23,511 nucleotides of DNA from Ktedonobacteraceae bacterium (GTDB lineage Bacteria; Chloroflexota; Ktedonobacteria; Ktedonobacterales; Ktedonobacteraceae): NCBI GenBank assembly GCA_014896635.1, contig JADBKA010000058.1, positions 1 through 23,511 of the forward strand, in the 5' to 3' direction. How positions within the stretch are numbered: the first letter of the stretch is position 1; every line of letters begins with the position of its first letter. Of the stretch, positions 1-8,060 are shown piece by piece. The position numbers were made by a program, and so were the translations under genes. The notes under the pieces were generated by a model, which saw only the letters and a program-made list of their open reading frames with translations, did not search any database and was not told where the DNA came from.

Positions 1-368
1 CATACTCCCTTGCGTTCAGATGGGCAAGATGCTTGCGCATCTTGCCAGTCCCGCCACCGGCGGGACGGATCTCGAACGGGTATCAAGATGTCATCCCATG
101 TTGCTTCTCTGAAAGCAACATGGGATGAGCGATAGCCGAAATGTGCCAGTATCTCCACACTGCGCTAATTTTATTGTTTAATTGTGATGAGAGCCAGGAA
201 AAATAGGAGAGGCTGCTTCGGTATTGTCTGGCCCTGATCTATTTGTCCTGACGGAGCAGAAAACGATACCGGGGCGCCTCTGGTTCGTTACGCATGTAAG
301 ACTATTTTGATACATGCGCTATTTTGTACATCTCTACCGGGTAGGTCTGGACAGGAAGGAATGTTTGC
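1..368. other. Non-coding leader region with three hairpins
   Basis: No convincing gene is seen here. The stretch holds three consecutive perfect inverted repeats (described separately, 23-128). An 8-bp inverted repeat CGCATGTA/TACATGCG also lies at 291-298/311-318 with a 12-nt spacer, about 50 bases before the actin-like gene. That position would suit an operator or, by analogy with ParM systems, part of a centromere/promoter site. No tandem direct repeats typical of parC were recognised. No clear sigma-70 promoter could be assigned. Confidence 0.5.
23..128. repeat. Cluster of three perfect hairpins
   Basis: Three stems follow each other. Stem 1 is GGCAAGATGC/GCATCTTGCC (23-32/37-46, 4-nt loop). 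Stem 2 is GTCCCGCC/GGCGGGAC (48-55/59-66, 3-nt loop). Stem 3 is a 16-bp stem (91-106/113-128, 6-nt loop) beginning TCATCCCATG. None is followed by a T tract, so they are not classic intrinsic terminators. They may be REP-like intergenic repeats, or a structured RNA end belonging to a gene left of the window. Confidence 0.75.
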
Positions 369-1493
369 ATGAAGTGGTATCCTTATGGACATGATTTCGG
401 TAATGCGGAGATCGGTGGTGTTACTGTTATTAATGGAAAGATATTTTCTCTAAGTATTCCCACTGCATTTGCTAAGATCGATACAGGGGCCATGCGCAAC
501 CTCGGCGTCAATATGGACCAGTCGAATGTGCATGTCATCCAGTTTTATGAGGAAGCGATGGCCTATGCTGTTGGTGATCTGGCGTTGCAGCAGGCTGTGG
601 ACGTCTATCATGGGCGTGGTGATATCCAGCGGTATGCCAGTAAATATAGTCTGCGCGGCCTGCTGTCGGTAGCTGCGACATTAATCCCGGATGCCGAATT
701 TGGCATCTATGTCGTCGCTGGTCTACCCGCTGAAACCTATATCAAGAATTCGGCGTTGCGTAGCGCCGTCAAGAGCGCTCTTGATGGTACACACCTCTTT
801 ACGTTGAATGGGGGGAAAACGCTGCGTCGCGTTACCGTTGAGGTGGCGACGGTGGTGATGGAAGGAGCAGGTGCATTGATTGCCTATGGTGATAAATCGG
901 TTAGCAAAACGTCGGAGAGCGCTGTCATTGACATCGGCGGCAGAACAACCGATCTTTATGTGGCCAGGGGGCAGGTTCCTGTCACTGAGTATTGCCGGGG
1001 CAAACCCCTGGGAGTGGAGACTGCCACGCAGATGTTGATGGATGCCTTCGAGAATAAGTATGAGCGCCCGCTCTCCTTGCTCGAAGCGCGTGAGATCATG
1101 CACGCCTTTGCCTCGCAGGGTGAGCTGAACTATCCCGACATTTCTGCCTATGGCAAAGCCATCAGTGTGTACGAACTGGAGCGCCTGGCAAAGGAAGCAG
1201 TGACGCAGGTAGGGAGCGAAATCGTCTCGTTTGTAGCCTCTGCCTGGCGGCAGAGCGACCGCGATGCGGTTGCTGCCAGCTTCAAGCCTGTGCTCAACAT
1301 CGGCGGCGGCGTCTACTACTTCTACAATTTCCTGAAGCAGCGGATTCCTCATCTCTCACGCCCGGATGACCCGATTCATGCCAATGCGCTTGGTTACTGC
1401 AATCTGGCCGGTCGCCTGCTTATGCGTAAGGCGCAGAATGGAAGCGGGACTGGCAGTAGTAGTGCTGTCCCGGTCAACACGAAGAAATCATGA
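369..1493 (+). CDS. ParM/Alp7A-like actin-family ATPase
   Basis: A 374-residue protein with the actin-fold nucleotide-binding signatures. The N-terminal phosphate-1 loop is around residues 7-17 (GHDFGNAEIGG). Phosphate-2 is VIDIGGRTTDL at about 186-196, and the adenosine motif LNIGGGVYYF is at about 309-318. The length and these loops fit plasmid-type bacterial actins (ParM/StbA/Alp7A), which form filaments that push replicons apart; they fit MreB or FtsA less well. The C-terminus (about 355-374) is a Gly/Ser-rich tail. An SD-like AGGAAGGA lies about 6 nt before the ATG. The next gene starts 29 bases downstream on the same strand, so the two probably form an operon; the partner has an RHH-like N-terminus, as ParR adaptors do. 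No ParB, replication gene or clear iteron is present. A role in DNA segregation is therefore inferred, and a chromosomal cytoskeletal role is possible. Confidence 0.82.
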   Translation: MKWYPYGHDFGNAEIGGVTVINGKIFSLSIPTAFAKIDTGAMRNLGVNMDQSNVHVIQFYEEAMAYAVGDLALQQAVDVYHGRGDIQRYASKYSLRGLLSVAATLIPDAEFGIYVVAGLPAETYIKNSALRSAVKSALDGTHLFTLNGGKTLRRVTVEVATVVMEGAGALIAYGDKSVSKTSESAVIDIGGRTTDLYVARGQVPVTEYCRGKPLGVETATQMLMDAFENKYERPLSLLEAREIMHAFASQGELNYPDISAYGKAISVYELERLAKEAVTQVGSEIVSFVASAWRQSDRDAVAASFKPVLNIGGGVYYFYNFLKQRIPHLSRPDDPIHANALGYCNLAGRLLMRKAQNGSGTGSSSAVPVNTKKS

Positions 1494-1522
1494 TCAGTTC
1501 TTAGCGGGAGAGAGAAGGTTGT

Positions 1523-1927
1523 ATGTCACAATCCTCGTCGGAGAAATATCTCTATTTTACTGTCGGCTTACTCAAGAACTCATCTGCGCTGGAGTCGCTC
1601 TGGCAAGATGCCTTAAAGCATCATATGGTGGATCAGCCCGGCCAGCTCATTGCCCTTCGACTGACAGAATACTATGAGATGATGTCACGAGGCATTGTGC
1701 AGCCTGTCGTGCAGGTGCCGGCTGTGGTTGTGCCTGTGGCGAGTGAGGGAGAGGCAGGCAAAGAAGAAACGGCCGCTTCGCCGGTTGCGCCGGCTGCTCA
1801 GGGAGCGCGCACTCCGTCTACCCCATTGTCATCGTCGCCTGCTCAGCCGCAGTCGGCTCCGTCGCACCAGGTAAGCCCGACCTATCCGCCTCATGCTCCG
1901 CATATTATGAGCCAGCCGACAAAGTGA
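1523..1927 (+). CDS. Small partner of actin-like gene, possible RHH adaptor
   Basis: A 134-residue protein without a confident family match. Residues 8-15 (KYLYFTVG) look like a beta-strand. Two helices follow (about 21-36 and 39-55), which is the order of a ribbon-helix-helix fold as in ParR-type adaptors. From about residue 60 the protein is low complexity, rich in Pro, Ala, Val and Ser, and likely disordered. The gene has a purine-rich SD (GGGAGAGAGAAGG) 4 nt before the ATG and lies 29 bases behind the actin-like gene. Position and size agree with a filament adaptor that binds a centromere-like DNA site through its N-terminus and the actin filament through its tail, as in ParMRC. The function is inferred from context; the sequence alone would be annotated hypothetical. 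Confidence 0.6.
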   Translation: MSQSSSEKYLYFTVGLLKNSSALESLWQDALKHHMVDQPGQLIALRLTEYYEMMSRGIVQPVVQVPAVVVPVASEGEAGKEETAASPVAPAAQGARTPSTPLSSSPAQPQSAPSHQVSPTYPPHAPHIMSQPTK

Positions 1928-2069
1928 ATCTCCGTCAACCAGATCACTGGCAGAATGCGGGCTTTCCGCCGTGAAGATGGAGTGGTCTTTACTTCTCCCG
2001 ATGTCGAGCAAAACGCGGACGAAGCAGCAGATTACTGGGCAACTCTCTGAAATTTTGCTTGAGTGGAAA

Positions 2070-2108
2070 AAAAGCGAGCAGTGTTCCGCCGGAACACTGC
2101 TCGCTTTT
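2070..2108. terminator. Strong bidirectional intrinsic terminator
   Basis: An 18-bp perfect stem AAAAGCGAGCAGTGTTCC (2070-2087) pairs with 2091-2108 across a 3-nt loop. It is followed by a T-rich tract on the plus strand (2105-2120) and preceded by an A run that gives a U tract on the minus strand. It sits between the stops of the partner gene (1927) and of rho (2119), so it can end both convergent transcripts. Confidence 0.92.
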
Positions 2109-2118
2109 CTTTTTATTT

Positions 2119-3375
2119 TTATGCCTGCTTTGCCAGAGAAGCCAGGAATTCGGCGTTGTTGCGTGTCTTTGCCATCTGTTGCAGCATCATCTCCATCGCC
2201 TCGATATTGCGCTGCTCTGACAGTTGCGAGAACATACGGCGCATCGTAATCACCGCGCGGTAGGTCTGCCTGTCGTAGAGCAACTCTTCGCGGCGTGTGC
2301 CGGAGAGCGCGATATCAATGGCCGGGAAGATGCGGCGCTCGGCCAGTTTTCGGTTGAGCACCAGTTCCATATTGCCGGTACCTTTGAACTCTTCATAGAT
2401 CATATCGTCCATGCGGCTGCCTGTGTCGATCAATGCTGTGGCAATAATTGTCAGGCTCCCGCCTTCTTCAATCTTGCGAGCCGCGCCGAAGAAGCGTTTC
2501 GGCACGATGAGCGCACTTGGATCGAGGCCACCGGAGAGGCTGCGCCCACTCGGCTCGACTACCAGGTTATAGGCCCGGCTCAAACGAGTGAGGCTGTCCA
2601 GCAGAACCACCACGTCCTTTTTCTCTTCCACCAGGCGTTTTGCTCGCTCCAGCACCATCTCAGACAGCCAGGTATGTGCCTGGGGCGGCTCATCAAAAGT
2701 CGAGCTGACAACTTCAGCCTTCACCGAACGTTTCAGTTCAGTCACTTCTTCTGGCCGCTCACCGATCAGCGCGATGAGCAGGTGGATCTCTGGATATTTG
2801 CGTGTGATAGAGTTAGCAATGCTTGCCAGCAGCATTGTTTTCCCGGCTTTCGGCGGTGAGACGATCAGACCGCGCTGTCCGCGTCCAATCGGGGCAACCA
2901 GGTTGATCAGCCGGCCTGAAAGATTGGATGGCTCGCTTTCCAGGTCGATATGCTGGTAGGGGAAGACAGGTGTCAGGGTGTCAAAGTGAGGACGGCGCCT
3001 GGCGTGCTCGGCATCAGAACCGTTGACGGTTTCGACCCGCAACAGTCCTGCGTACTGTTCCCGATCTTTTGCCGGGCGCACCTGTCCTGCTACCAGGTCC
3101 CCCTGGCGCAGGCCGAAGCGGCGAATCTGCGACTGCGACACATAGATGTCGTGTGGCCCTGATCGGAACTGTGCGGAGCGTAGGAAGCCGTAGCCGTCAG
3201 CCAGAATGTCGAGAATCCCTTCGCCTGTGAATGTTTCTGCCTGCTCAGGCTCTACAGGAACAGGTCTGCTCGTGACTTCCTCTGGTTCGACGATAGCAGG
3301 ACCCGTATAATCAAACGGCTGAGTACCGTTATGAGGCTGTGGAATCGAATTGTTTGCCAATGTGGTATTCGTCAT
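2119..3375 (-). CDS. rho: Transcription termination factor Rho
   Basis: A 418-residue hexameric RNA helicase/ATPase that ends transcription at C-rich rut sites. A low-complexity acidic/Pro-rich N-terminus (1-48) precedes the cold-shock-like RNA-binding domain (about 51-118, [16 protein letters not shown] onwards). The RecA-like motor domain has a P-loop PPKAGKTM (174-181), [10 protein letters not shown] (205-214) with the catalytic-type Glu, Walker B VVVLLD followed by [10 protein letters not shown] (255-270), and the R-loop region [20 protein letters not shown] (318-337). The helical Rho_N domain found in many homologues is not recognisable; a short disordered stretch stands in its place. 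The ATG is preceded by GAAAGGA, rather far away (about 13 nt). An intrinsic terminator follows the gene. The identification is secure. Confidence 0.97.
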   Translation of the reverse strand: MTNTTLANNSIPQPHNGTQPFDYTGPAIVEPEEVTSRPVPVEPEQAETFTGEGILDILADGYGFLRSAQFRSGPHDIYVSQSQIRRFGLRQGDLVAGQVRPAKDREQYAGLLRVETVNGSDAEHARRRPHFDTLTPVFPYQHIDLESEPSNLSGRLINLVAPIGRGQRGLIVSPPKAGKTMLLASIANSITRKYPEIHLLIALIGERPEEVTELKRSVKAEVVSSTFDEPPQAHTWLSEMVLERAKRLVEEKKDVVVLLDSLTRLSRAYNLVVEPSGRSLSGGLDPSALIVPKRFFGAARKIEEGGSLTIIATALIDTGSRMDDMIYEEFKGTGNMELVLNRKLAERRIFPAIDIALSGTRREELLYDRQTYRAVITMRRMFSQLSEQRNIEAMEMMLQQMAKTRNNAEFLASLAKQA

Positions 3376-3668
3376 ACTATTCTCGTAATCCTTTCAGGAT
3401 GAGTAATTGTTTATGTGGAAATGTAGTACAAATGACACAGGTGGCCTTTTTTGCACATATCCTTGCCCTGGCTCGCAAGGTACGCCGGTGGCTGAAACGT
3501 GTTTCTGGGAAAATACATCCAGGAGACGTATCGTGTGTCGGAATCCGGCTGCTAAGAAGTGATTGACTTTTCTGCTTATAAGAACAAGGCACCTGGCGAT
3601 TCTATTCCATCCACATGGGATTACGAATGAAAGCGCGGAACGGTTGTAGATTCTGGTGTGCGCCATAT

Positions 3669-3697
3669 TAGACAAAAGGCTCTCCATCTGCTAGAAT
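3669..3697 (+). promoter_or_regulatory. Sigma-70-type promoter of HD gene
   Basis: TAGACA (3669-3674, 5/6 to the -35 consensus) and TAGAAT (3692-3697, 5/6 to the -10 consensus) are separated by exactly 17 bases. Transcription would start near 3704, giving a leader of about 80 nt that carries the 3735-3766 hairpin. Confidence 0.6.
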
Positions 3698-3734
3698 CCT
3701 GGTAGGTAGAAGAAACGTACGAATACAAATAGCG

Positions 3735-3766
3735 GAAGTCCCATCTCATGTGCGAGGTGGGACTTC
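3735..3766 (+). promoter_or_regulatory. Leader hairpin upstream of HD gene
   Basis: GAAGTCCCATCTC (3735-3747) pairs with GAGGTGGGACTTC (3754-3766) with one G-U pair and a 6-nt loop. There is no T tract, so it does not look like a terminator. It begins about 30 nt after the predicted transcription start and ends 16 nt before the ATG, so it may affect mRNA stability or translation. Confidence 0.55.
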
Positions 3767-3782
3767 GCATCCTGGGGGCGGG

Positions 3783-5243
3783 ATGAATAAAGAGGAGCAT
3801 CGGCAAGAGAGCAGAATGGCGGGGTTACAGGAACCGGCAGTCAGTGGTGATCACGGGCCTGAGCCTGTTGTGCAGACGGGAATGCTGCAAAGCTGGAAGG
3901 ACGAGAACGGGCTACCGCTGCTGCCTGATGAGCAACCGGTAAGCACGGTGCGCGACAGCCTGTACGATCTGATCCCGCTGGGCGAGCGCGAGTTGAAATT
4001 AATTGCAACGCCTGAGTTTCTGCGTTTGCAGCAGATCAAGCAACTTGGCTTTGTGTATCGTGTCTGGCCAGGCGCCACCCATTCGCGCTATGAGCACAGC
4101 CTGGGCTGCTATCACCTGGCAGTGCGCGCTCTGCGCGCTCTGTTCCAGCGGGGCGCAAATGGGGGACTGGCCGGCGTGGCGATCAGCAGTGTACAGACGC
4201 TGGTGGTCGCGGCACTGCTGCACGATATCGGGCATTATCCGTTTTCCCATACCATTGAGGAACTGGGAAATGCAGTTGCTGCACATGAAGCGGTTGGTCG
4301 TTCGATCATCGAGAAAAGCGAAATTGCGACGATTCTGGAGCGCGACTATCGTCTCTCACCTGAGCGTGTCGCCGATTTCATTGATCCGCCGCGCCATCGC
4401 CAGATCCATCCTGATGATGCTCTGCTCGGCCACCTGCTCAGCGGCGCGCTCGATGTGGACAAGCTGGATTATCTGCCGCGTGATGCGCGCGCCTGCAACG
4501 TGCCTTACGGCGGCGTAGATGTGGCGCGCCTGATTGGTGCGCTGCGCGTTCATACAGATATACATGGTGGGCGCCATCTAGTGGTTACACACAAAGGCGT
4601 CAGTCCACTGCATTCGCTACTACATGCTCGCCAGGAGATGTTTGATAATATCTACTGGCATCATACCAGCCGCGCTTTCCAGGTCATGCTCGTTCGTGCG
4701 GTCTATGAGGCTCTGGCTGCCGGCGCTTTGAAAGCGGAGCAACTGGTGGGCCTGAACGATGCATCACTGCTCGCGCTGTTGCATGAGCCAGCGATGCCCG
4801 CCAGTTCGCGCGCACTGGCCAACGCGCTGGACCTGCGCCGTCCCTACAAAGGGGTGCTGGAAGTGAGCCGCATGGCCGGGCGTCTCTTTCATCGCCTCGA
4901 TGCTCTTTTCTGGGATGCCGAACGCTGTCATCGTGTGGAGAGAGAACTGGCTTCGGCCCTGGCAGAGGCGCTGGGAACAGATATCGCTGACTATGAGGTG
5001 TTGCTGGATATTCCCCGGCCCGAAAAATGGGAGATGGATGTGCGTGTGCTTTTCGAGCAGCCGCCTGTTGGTATGCGCACGCTGATGAGCTGGGTTGAGG
5101 TGACGGGCCTGCAATCGGACGATCTGGCGCGCTACGAGCAACATCAACGCCGTATCCGTATTGTCGTGGCTGAGCGATTGCGTCCACTACTGCTGTCGCG
5201 CCGCGATGACCTGCTGTTACCAATGCTGGAGAGGCTGTTGTAA
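3783..5243 (+). CDS. HD-domain phosphohydrolase (COG1078-like)
   Basis: A 486-residue metal-dependent phosphohydrolase of the HD superfamily, the group that includes dGTPase-like enzymes. Numbered from the ATG at 3783, the metal ligands are visible: the His of SRYEHSLG (about 105), the HD pair in LLHDIGHYPFSH (about 147-148), and an Asp in DVDKLDYLPRDA (about 224-229). This spacing is characteristic of COG1078 proteins. The substrate is unknown; a (deoxy)nucleotide is likely by family. The start is uncertain. An in-frame GTG at 3750 falls in a hairpin loop and is unlikely, and an ATG at 3816 (MAGLQEP) is possible; the ATG at 3783 sits behind GGGGGCGGG. The gene converges with the TPR gene, 11 bases away, with no clear terminator between them. 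Confidence 0.88.
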   Translation: MNKEEHRQESRMAGLQEPAVSGDHGPEPVVQTGMLQSWKDENGLPLLPDEQPVSTVRDSLYDLIPLGERELKLIATPEFLRLQQIKQLGFVYRVWPGATHSRYEHSLGCYHLAVRALRALFQRGANGGLAGVAISSVQTLVVAALLHDIGHYPFSHTIEELGNAVAAHEAVGRSIIEKSEIATILERDYRLSPERVADFIDPPRHRQIHPDDALLGHLLSGALDVDKLDYLPRDARACNVPYGGVDVARLIGALRVHTDIHGGRHLVVTHKGVSPLHSLLHARQEMFDNIYWHHTSRAFQVMLVRAVYEALAAGALKAEQLVGLNDASLLALLHEPAMPASSRALANALDLRRPYKGVLEVSRMAGRLFHRLDALFWDAERCHRVERELASALAEALGTDIADYEVLLDIPRPEKWEMDVRVLFEQPPVGMRTLMSWVEVTGLQSDDLARYEQHQRRIRIVVAERLRPLLLSRRDDLLLPMLERLL

Positions 5244-5254
5244 CGCTGCCACTC

Positions 5255-6292
5255 CTATGGCCGGTTGCTGTGCTTCTCTTTTTTCTGGTACATCATGCGT
5301 GTGGCTTTACTCTGCAGTCTGAGAGCTGGAGCGTAGTCAGGCGCGAGGCGCAGAGCGCGTTCGGCGGTGCTGGCTGCCTCACGATAGCGCGCGGTCCGGT
5401 AGAGGGAGTCGGCTTTAAAAGTCCAGGTGCGCGCATTCATGGGGTCCAGTTCAAGCAGGCGGTCAAGGGCTTCCAGGGAAGCTTCAAAAGCACCCAGGCC
5501 GCGCAGTGCGCGCATGTAGTTCTCCCAGGCGAACGGATCGTCGGGCAGCAGAATGGTCAACTGGCGTGCGACATCTTTCAGTTGCGCATACATTTCCAGT
5601 GAACGCAACGCCTGTATCGCCTGGATGAGCGATGGAATGTGGGTAGGAGCAAGCGCCAGGGCTGCGTGTATCACCGGCAGGGCGTCACGCATACGTCCCT
5701 GCTTGCAGAGGATGTCACTCTTGATTTGCAGAGCGAGTAGATTCGCTCGATCAAGTTCAAGGCTGCGATTGATCGCCTCAAATGCCTCTGCCAGACGATG
5801 GAAGTTGAGCAATGCGAGACTGTGGTTGGTCCAGGCGCGGGCATCATCGGGGGCGAGTTCGATAGCGCGGTACGAGCTGCGCAGGGCCTCTGGCAATTTT
5901 TGCTGGAGAAGCTGGAGGCCGCTGCGGTTGATCCAGGCCAGGCCGAGCCTGGTATCGAGCAGCAGGGCCTGGTCATTAGCAATAGTTGCTTCGGAGAGGC
6001 GTTCGAGTTTTTGTAGTGCGCGCGCTTTATAGGCCAGTCCGTGCGCCGAATTGGGAACGATAGTGAGCAGGCGCTCTGCCAGTTCATAGAGCGCATTGTA
6101 CTGTCCCAGACCGTCGAGTGCTGCGCCCAGACCGGTCAAGGCATCTTCATCCTCTTGATTCTGCGCGAGCAATTTCAGAAATATCTCTTGTGCCTGGGAC
6201 CAGTGCCTGACCTGGAGGTGAGCGTGCGCGAGTTTGCGTAGTTCGTCAGAAGAGTCTGAAGCTGCTGCCGAAGTGTCCTGCTCATCCATCAT
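5255..6292 (-). CDS. TPR-repeat protein
   Basis: A 345-residue cytoplasmic protein built almost wholly of tetratricopeptide repeats, a helical scaffold for protein-protein contacts. About eight to nine 34-residue units are visible. Typical patterns are ALTGLGAALDGLGQYNALYE, AWINRSGLQLLQQKLPEALR, AWTNHSLALLNFHRLAEAFE and a near-C-terminal unit TWTFKADSLYRTARYREAAS. No signal peptide or membrane segment is present and no catalytic domain is fused. The frame stays open upstream to a TTG at 6430, but the start is placed at the ATG-ATG at 6292 because AGGGG lies 7 nt before it and the TPRs begin soon after MMDEQDTSAAA. A plausible promoter lies at 6447-6475. The binding partner is unknown. Confidence 0.85.
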   Translation of the reverse strand: MMDEQDTSAAASDSSDELRKLAHAHLQVRHWSQAQEIFLKLLAQNQEDEDALTGLGAALDGLGQYNALYELAERLLTIVPNSAHGLAYKARALQKLERLSEATIANDQALLLDTRLGLAWINRSGLQLLQQKLPEALRSSYRAIELAPDDARAWTNHSLALLNFHRLAEAFEAINRSLELDRANLLALQIKSDILCKQGRMRDALPVIHAALALAPTHIPSLIQAIQALRSLEMYAQLKDVARQLTILLPDDPFAWENYMRALRGLGAFEASLEALDRLLELDPMNARTWTFKADSLYRTARYREAASTAERALRLAPDYAPALRLQSKATRMMYQKKEKHSNRP

Positions 6293-6737
6293 GCATTTTC
6301 CCCTGTAGAAAAGATAGCCCGGGGTCCTGTCAGCCTTCCCCAGTTTCCCCCCGGCCTGCCTGGTCTCGAATCCCGACCCGCATGCGGCTATGGGTGGCTT
6401 CATTATCTCATGATCGGACACGATGAGCAAGCCTTTTTGCGCGATTTCTATACAAAGTCTTTACAATTTTCTCAAATATTCCTGATCATCCTCTGATATC
6501 GTATAAATAAGTGGAGAGGGATGCAGAGAGCCGGATCTGTTGTTAGCATGCATAGGACGGCATCTGCGCGTAATCCCTGTTGTGCTTTTAAAGCAGAGGA
6601 TGATTTTGCGAGGGAAGAGGACTTTTAAGTATTCTTGATTACTGTAGTGCAAACTGGAAAGTTGGGGCTGAGGAGAGAAGAATGACTACTGGCTCTATGC
6701 AAGTGAGTATATCAGCGTAGAACAGGGAGGAAGGACC
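6293..6737. other. Divergent intergenic region TPR / protease
   Basis: 445 bases without a supported gene. The left half carries the leader and promoter of the TPR gene. The right half must hold the protease promoter. A TATAAA lies near 6502 but no good -35 element stands before it, so no assignment is made. A 63-codon minus-strand open frame (6461-6652) has no domain or SD and was rejected. Confidence 0.5.
6447..6475 (-). promoter_or_regulatory. Sigma-70-type promoter of TPR gene
   Basis: On the minus strand TTGAGA (6475-6470, 5/6) and TATAGA (6452-6447, 4/6) are 17 bases apart. The start site would be near 6440, leaving a leader of about 150 nt before the ATG at 6292. This supports 6292 rather than the TTG at 6430 as the start codon. 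Confidence 0.45.
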
Positions 6738-8009
6738 ATGTTACATCCAGATGTAAATAGTGAACGGACTCAACCAGGAACCGGACCGCAGCAGACACCG
6801 GTTGATCAACAGTATGTCGGTGCCAATCTGCCCGCCACAGGCTATGCCGGTCAGCCTGCTGCTGGTCAGCCCCGGCGACGCGCGGCGGGCTTATTCCGCA
6901 CAGGTGTACTGCTGGCGTTAACGCTGGTGATTGCACTGATATTCGGTGTGGGATTGTTTGCTGGCTGGCAGTTTGGGCGCAGTGGCACGGCTCTGCTGCC
7001 CCCGCCAGACTCTGGCCAGTTGCAGCCGGGGACGAATGTGCAGCCGACTGTTCCGCCGTTGACGGGTGATAATATTGATGCAGTGCGTGAGGCGGTGATT
7101 GCAAAGGTGAAACCGGCTGTTGTACAGATCAATGTGCAACTGCGCCAGGGGACAGGCATCGGGTCGGGCGTGATCATCGACAGGCGCGGCTACATTGTCA
7201 CCAATAATCATGTAGTACAGGGGGCACAGAGAGTAGAAGTCGTGTTAGCCGATGGAACGAGGATTCCGAATGCCCAGGTGGTCGGCACTGATCCGCAGGA
7301 TGATCTGGCGATCATCAAGATTAACCCGCCGGCGAATATGGCAGTCGCCACGCTAGGGGATTCGTCGAAGCTGAAAGTCGGGCAGTCGGTGCTGGCGATT
7401 GGCAATCCGCTCGGCATTACCCAGACGGTAACGAGCGGGATCATCAGTGCGCTTGGTCGTTCGGTGAATGAGGGACAGGGCGGCGCGGTCATCCCCAACG
7501 CCATCCAGACGGACGCGCCTATCAACCCCGGCAATAGCGGAGGCGCGCTGGTAGACATGCAGGGCAATGTGATTGGTATACCCACGCTGACGGCCATTGA
7601 TCCTGAGTTCAAGACCCCTGCGAGTGGCGTTGGATTTGCCATTCCATCGAATCGTGTAAGCTTCATCGCGCAGCAGATCATTCAAAACGGCAAAGTGACG
7701 CACTCCGGGCGGGCGGTGCTTGGGGTACAGGTGGTTGATGTTGACGCAACCGTCGCCGCGCAACAGAACCTGGCGGTTGATCATGGTGCGATGATTGTGG
7801 GCTTCTCGAATAATAGCCCGGCTGCACGCGCTGGATTGCAGGCAGGCGACGTGATCGTACAGGTCGATAAGACTGCGATCAACGATACACAGTCGCTTGG
7901 TGATGCGCTCGTTGCAAAGAATCCCGGTGATACAGTCGCTGTCAAAGTCTATCGCGGCAATCAGCAGCTAACGGTCAATGTCACCCTGGCCGAACTCCAG
8001 GTCGGCTAG
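6738..8009 (+). CDS. Membrane-anchored S1C serine protease (HtrA/DegP-like)
   Basis: A 423-residue trypsin-like protease that degrades misfolded proteins outside the membrane. A Pro/Gln-rich cytoplasmic stretch (1-50) is followed by one membrane segment (about 55-77) and a Pro-rich linker. In the protease domain (about 112-320) the catalytic triad is seen as His158 (VTNNHVV), Asp189 (DDLAII) and Ser267 (NPGNSGGAL). A single PDZ domain (about 327-418) has the typical SPAARAGLQAGDVIVQVD core. Length and layout are those of DegP/HtrA-like proteases with an uncleaved N-terminal anchor. The ATG is preceded by a strong SD, GGGAGGAAGG. The gene appears monocistronic and ends in a hairpin shared with the convergent membrane-protein gene. 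No two-component system adjoins it. Confidence 0.95.
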   Translation: MLHPDVNSERTQPGTGPQQTPVDQQYVGANLPATGYAGQPAAGQPRRRAAGLFRTGVLLALTLVIALIFGVGLFAGWQFGRSGTALLPPPDSGQLQPGTNVQPTVPPLTGDNIDAVREAVIAKVKPAVVQINVQLRQGTGIGSGVIIDRRGYIVTNNHVVQGAQRVEVVLADGTRIPNAQVVGTDPQDDLAIIKINPPANMAVATLGDSSKLKVGQSVLAIGNPLGITQTVTSGIISALGRSVNEGQGGAVIPNAIQTDAPINPGNSGGALVDMQGNVIGIPTLTAIDPEFKTPASGVGFAIPSNRVSFIAQQIIQNGKVTHSGRAVLGVQVVDVDATVAAQQNLAVDHGAMIVGFSNNSPAARAGLQAGDVIVQVDKTAINDTQSLGDALVAKNPGDTVAVKVYRGNQQLTVNVTLAELQVG

Positions 8010-8022
8010 TGAACGGAAGCGT

Positions 8023-8060
8023 GAAAGTCCGGGGGGCGCAAGCCCCCCGATCAGACTTTC
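8023..8060. terminator. Convergent-gene hairpin with GCAA tetraloop
   Basis: An inner stem CGGGGGGC/GCCCCCCG (8030-8037/8042-8049) is closed by a GCAA (GNRA) tetraloop. An outer stem GAAAGTC/GACTTTC (8023-8029/8054-8060) continues it, with a 4-nt bulge on one side. The structure covers the stop codon of the minus-strand gene (8051-8053). There is no T tract on either strand, so it may act with Rho or protect 3' ends rather than terminate by itself. Confidence 0.6.

Larger units (their letters stand above)
3376..3782. other. Divergent intergenic region rho / HD gene
   Basis: About 400 bases without a supported gene. On the rho side the leader has a small stem CCTTGC/GCAAGG (3461-3466/3475-3480); no convincing rho promoter was found. 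On the other side lie a good sigma-70 promoter (3669-3697) and a leader hairpin (3735-3766) for the HD gene, listed separately. Short open frames on both strands here lack ribosome binding sites and recognisable domains. Confidence 0.5.

Noticed and set aside
723..1352. Long minus-strand open frame inside the actin-like gene
   Set aside because: It is antisense to a gene with clear actin motifs and has no domain or SD.
2224..2859. Long plus-strand open frame within rho
   Set aside because: It is a shadow of the rho reading frame; no recognisable domain.
3750..3782. GTG start for the HD gene at 3750
   Set aside because: It lies in the loop of a leader hairpin with no usable SD, and the added residues are low complexity.
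6293..6430. N-terminal extension of the TPR protein to a TTG at 6430
   Set aside because: The TTG has an SD too close to it and the ATG at 6292 has a good one; the added sequence is not TPR-like.
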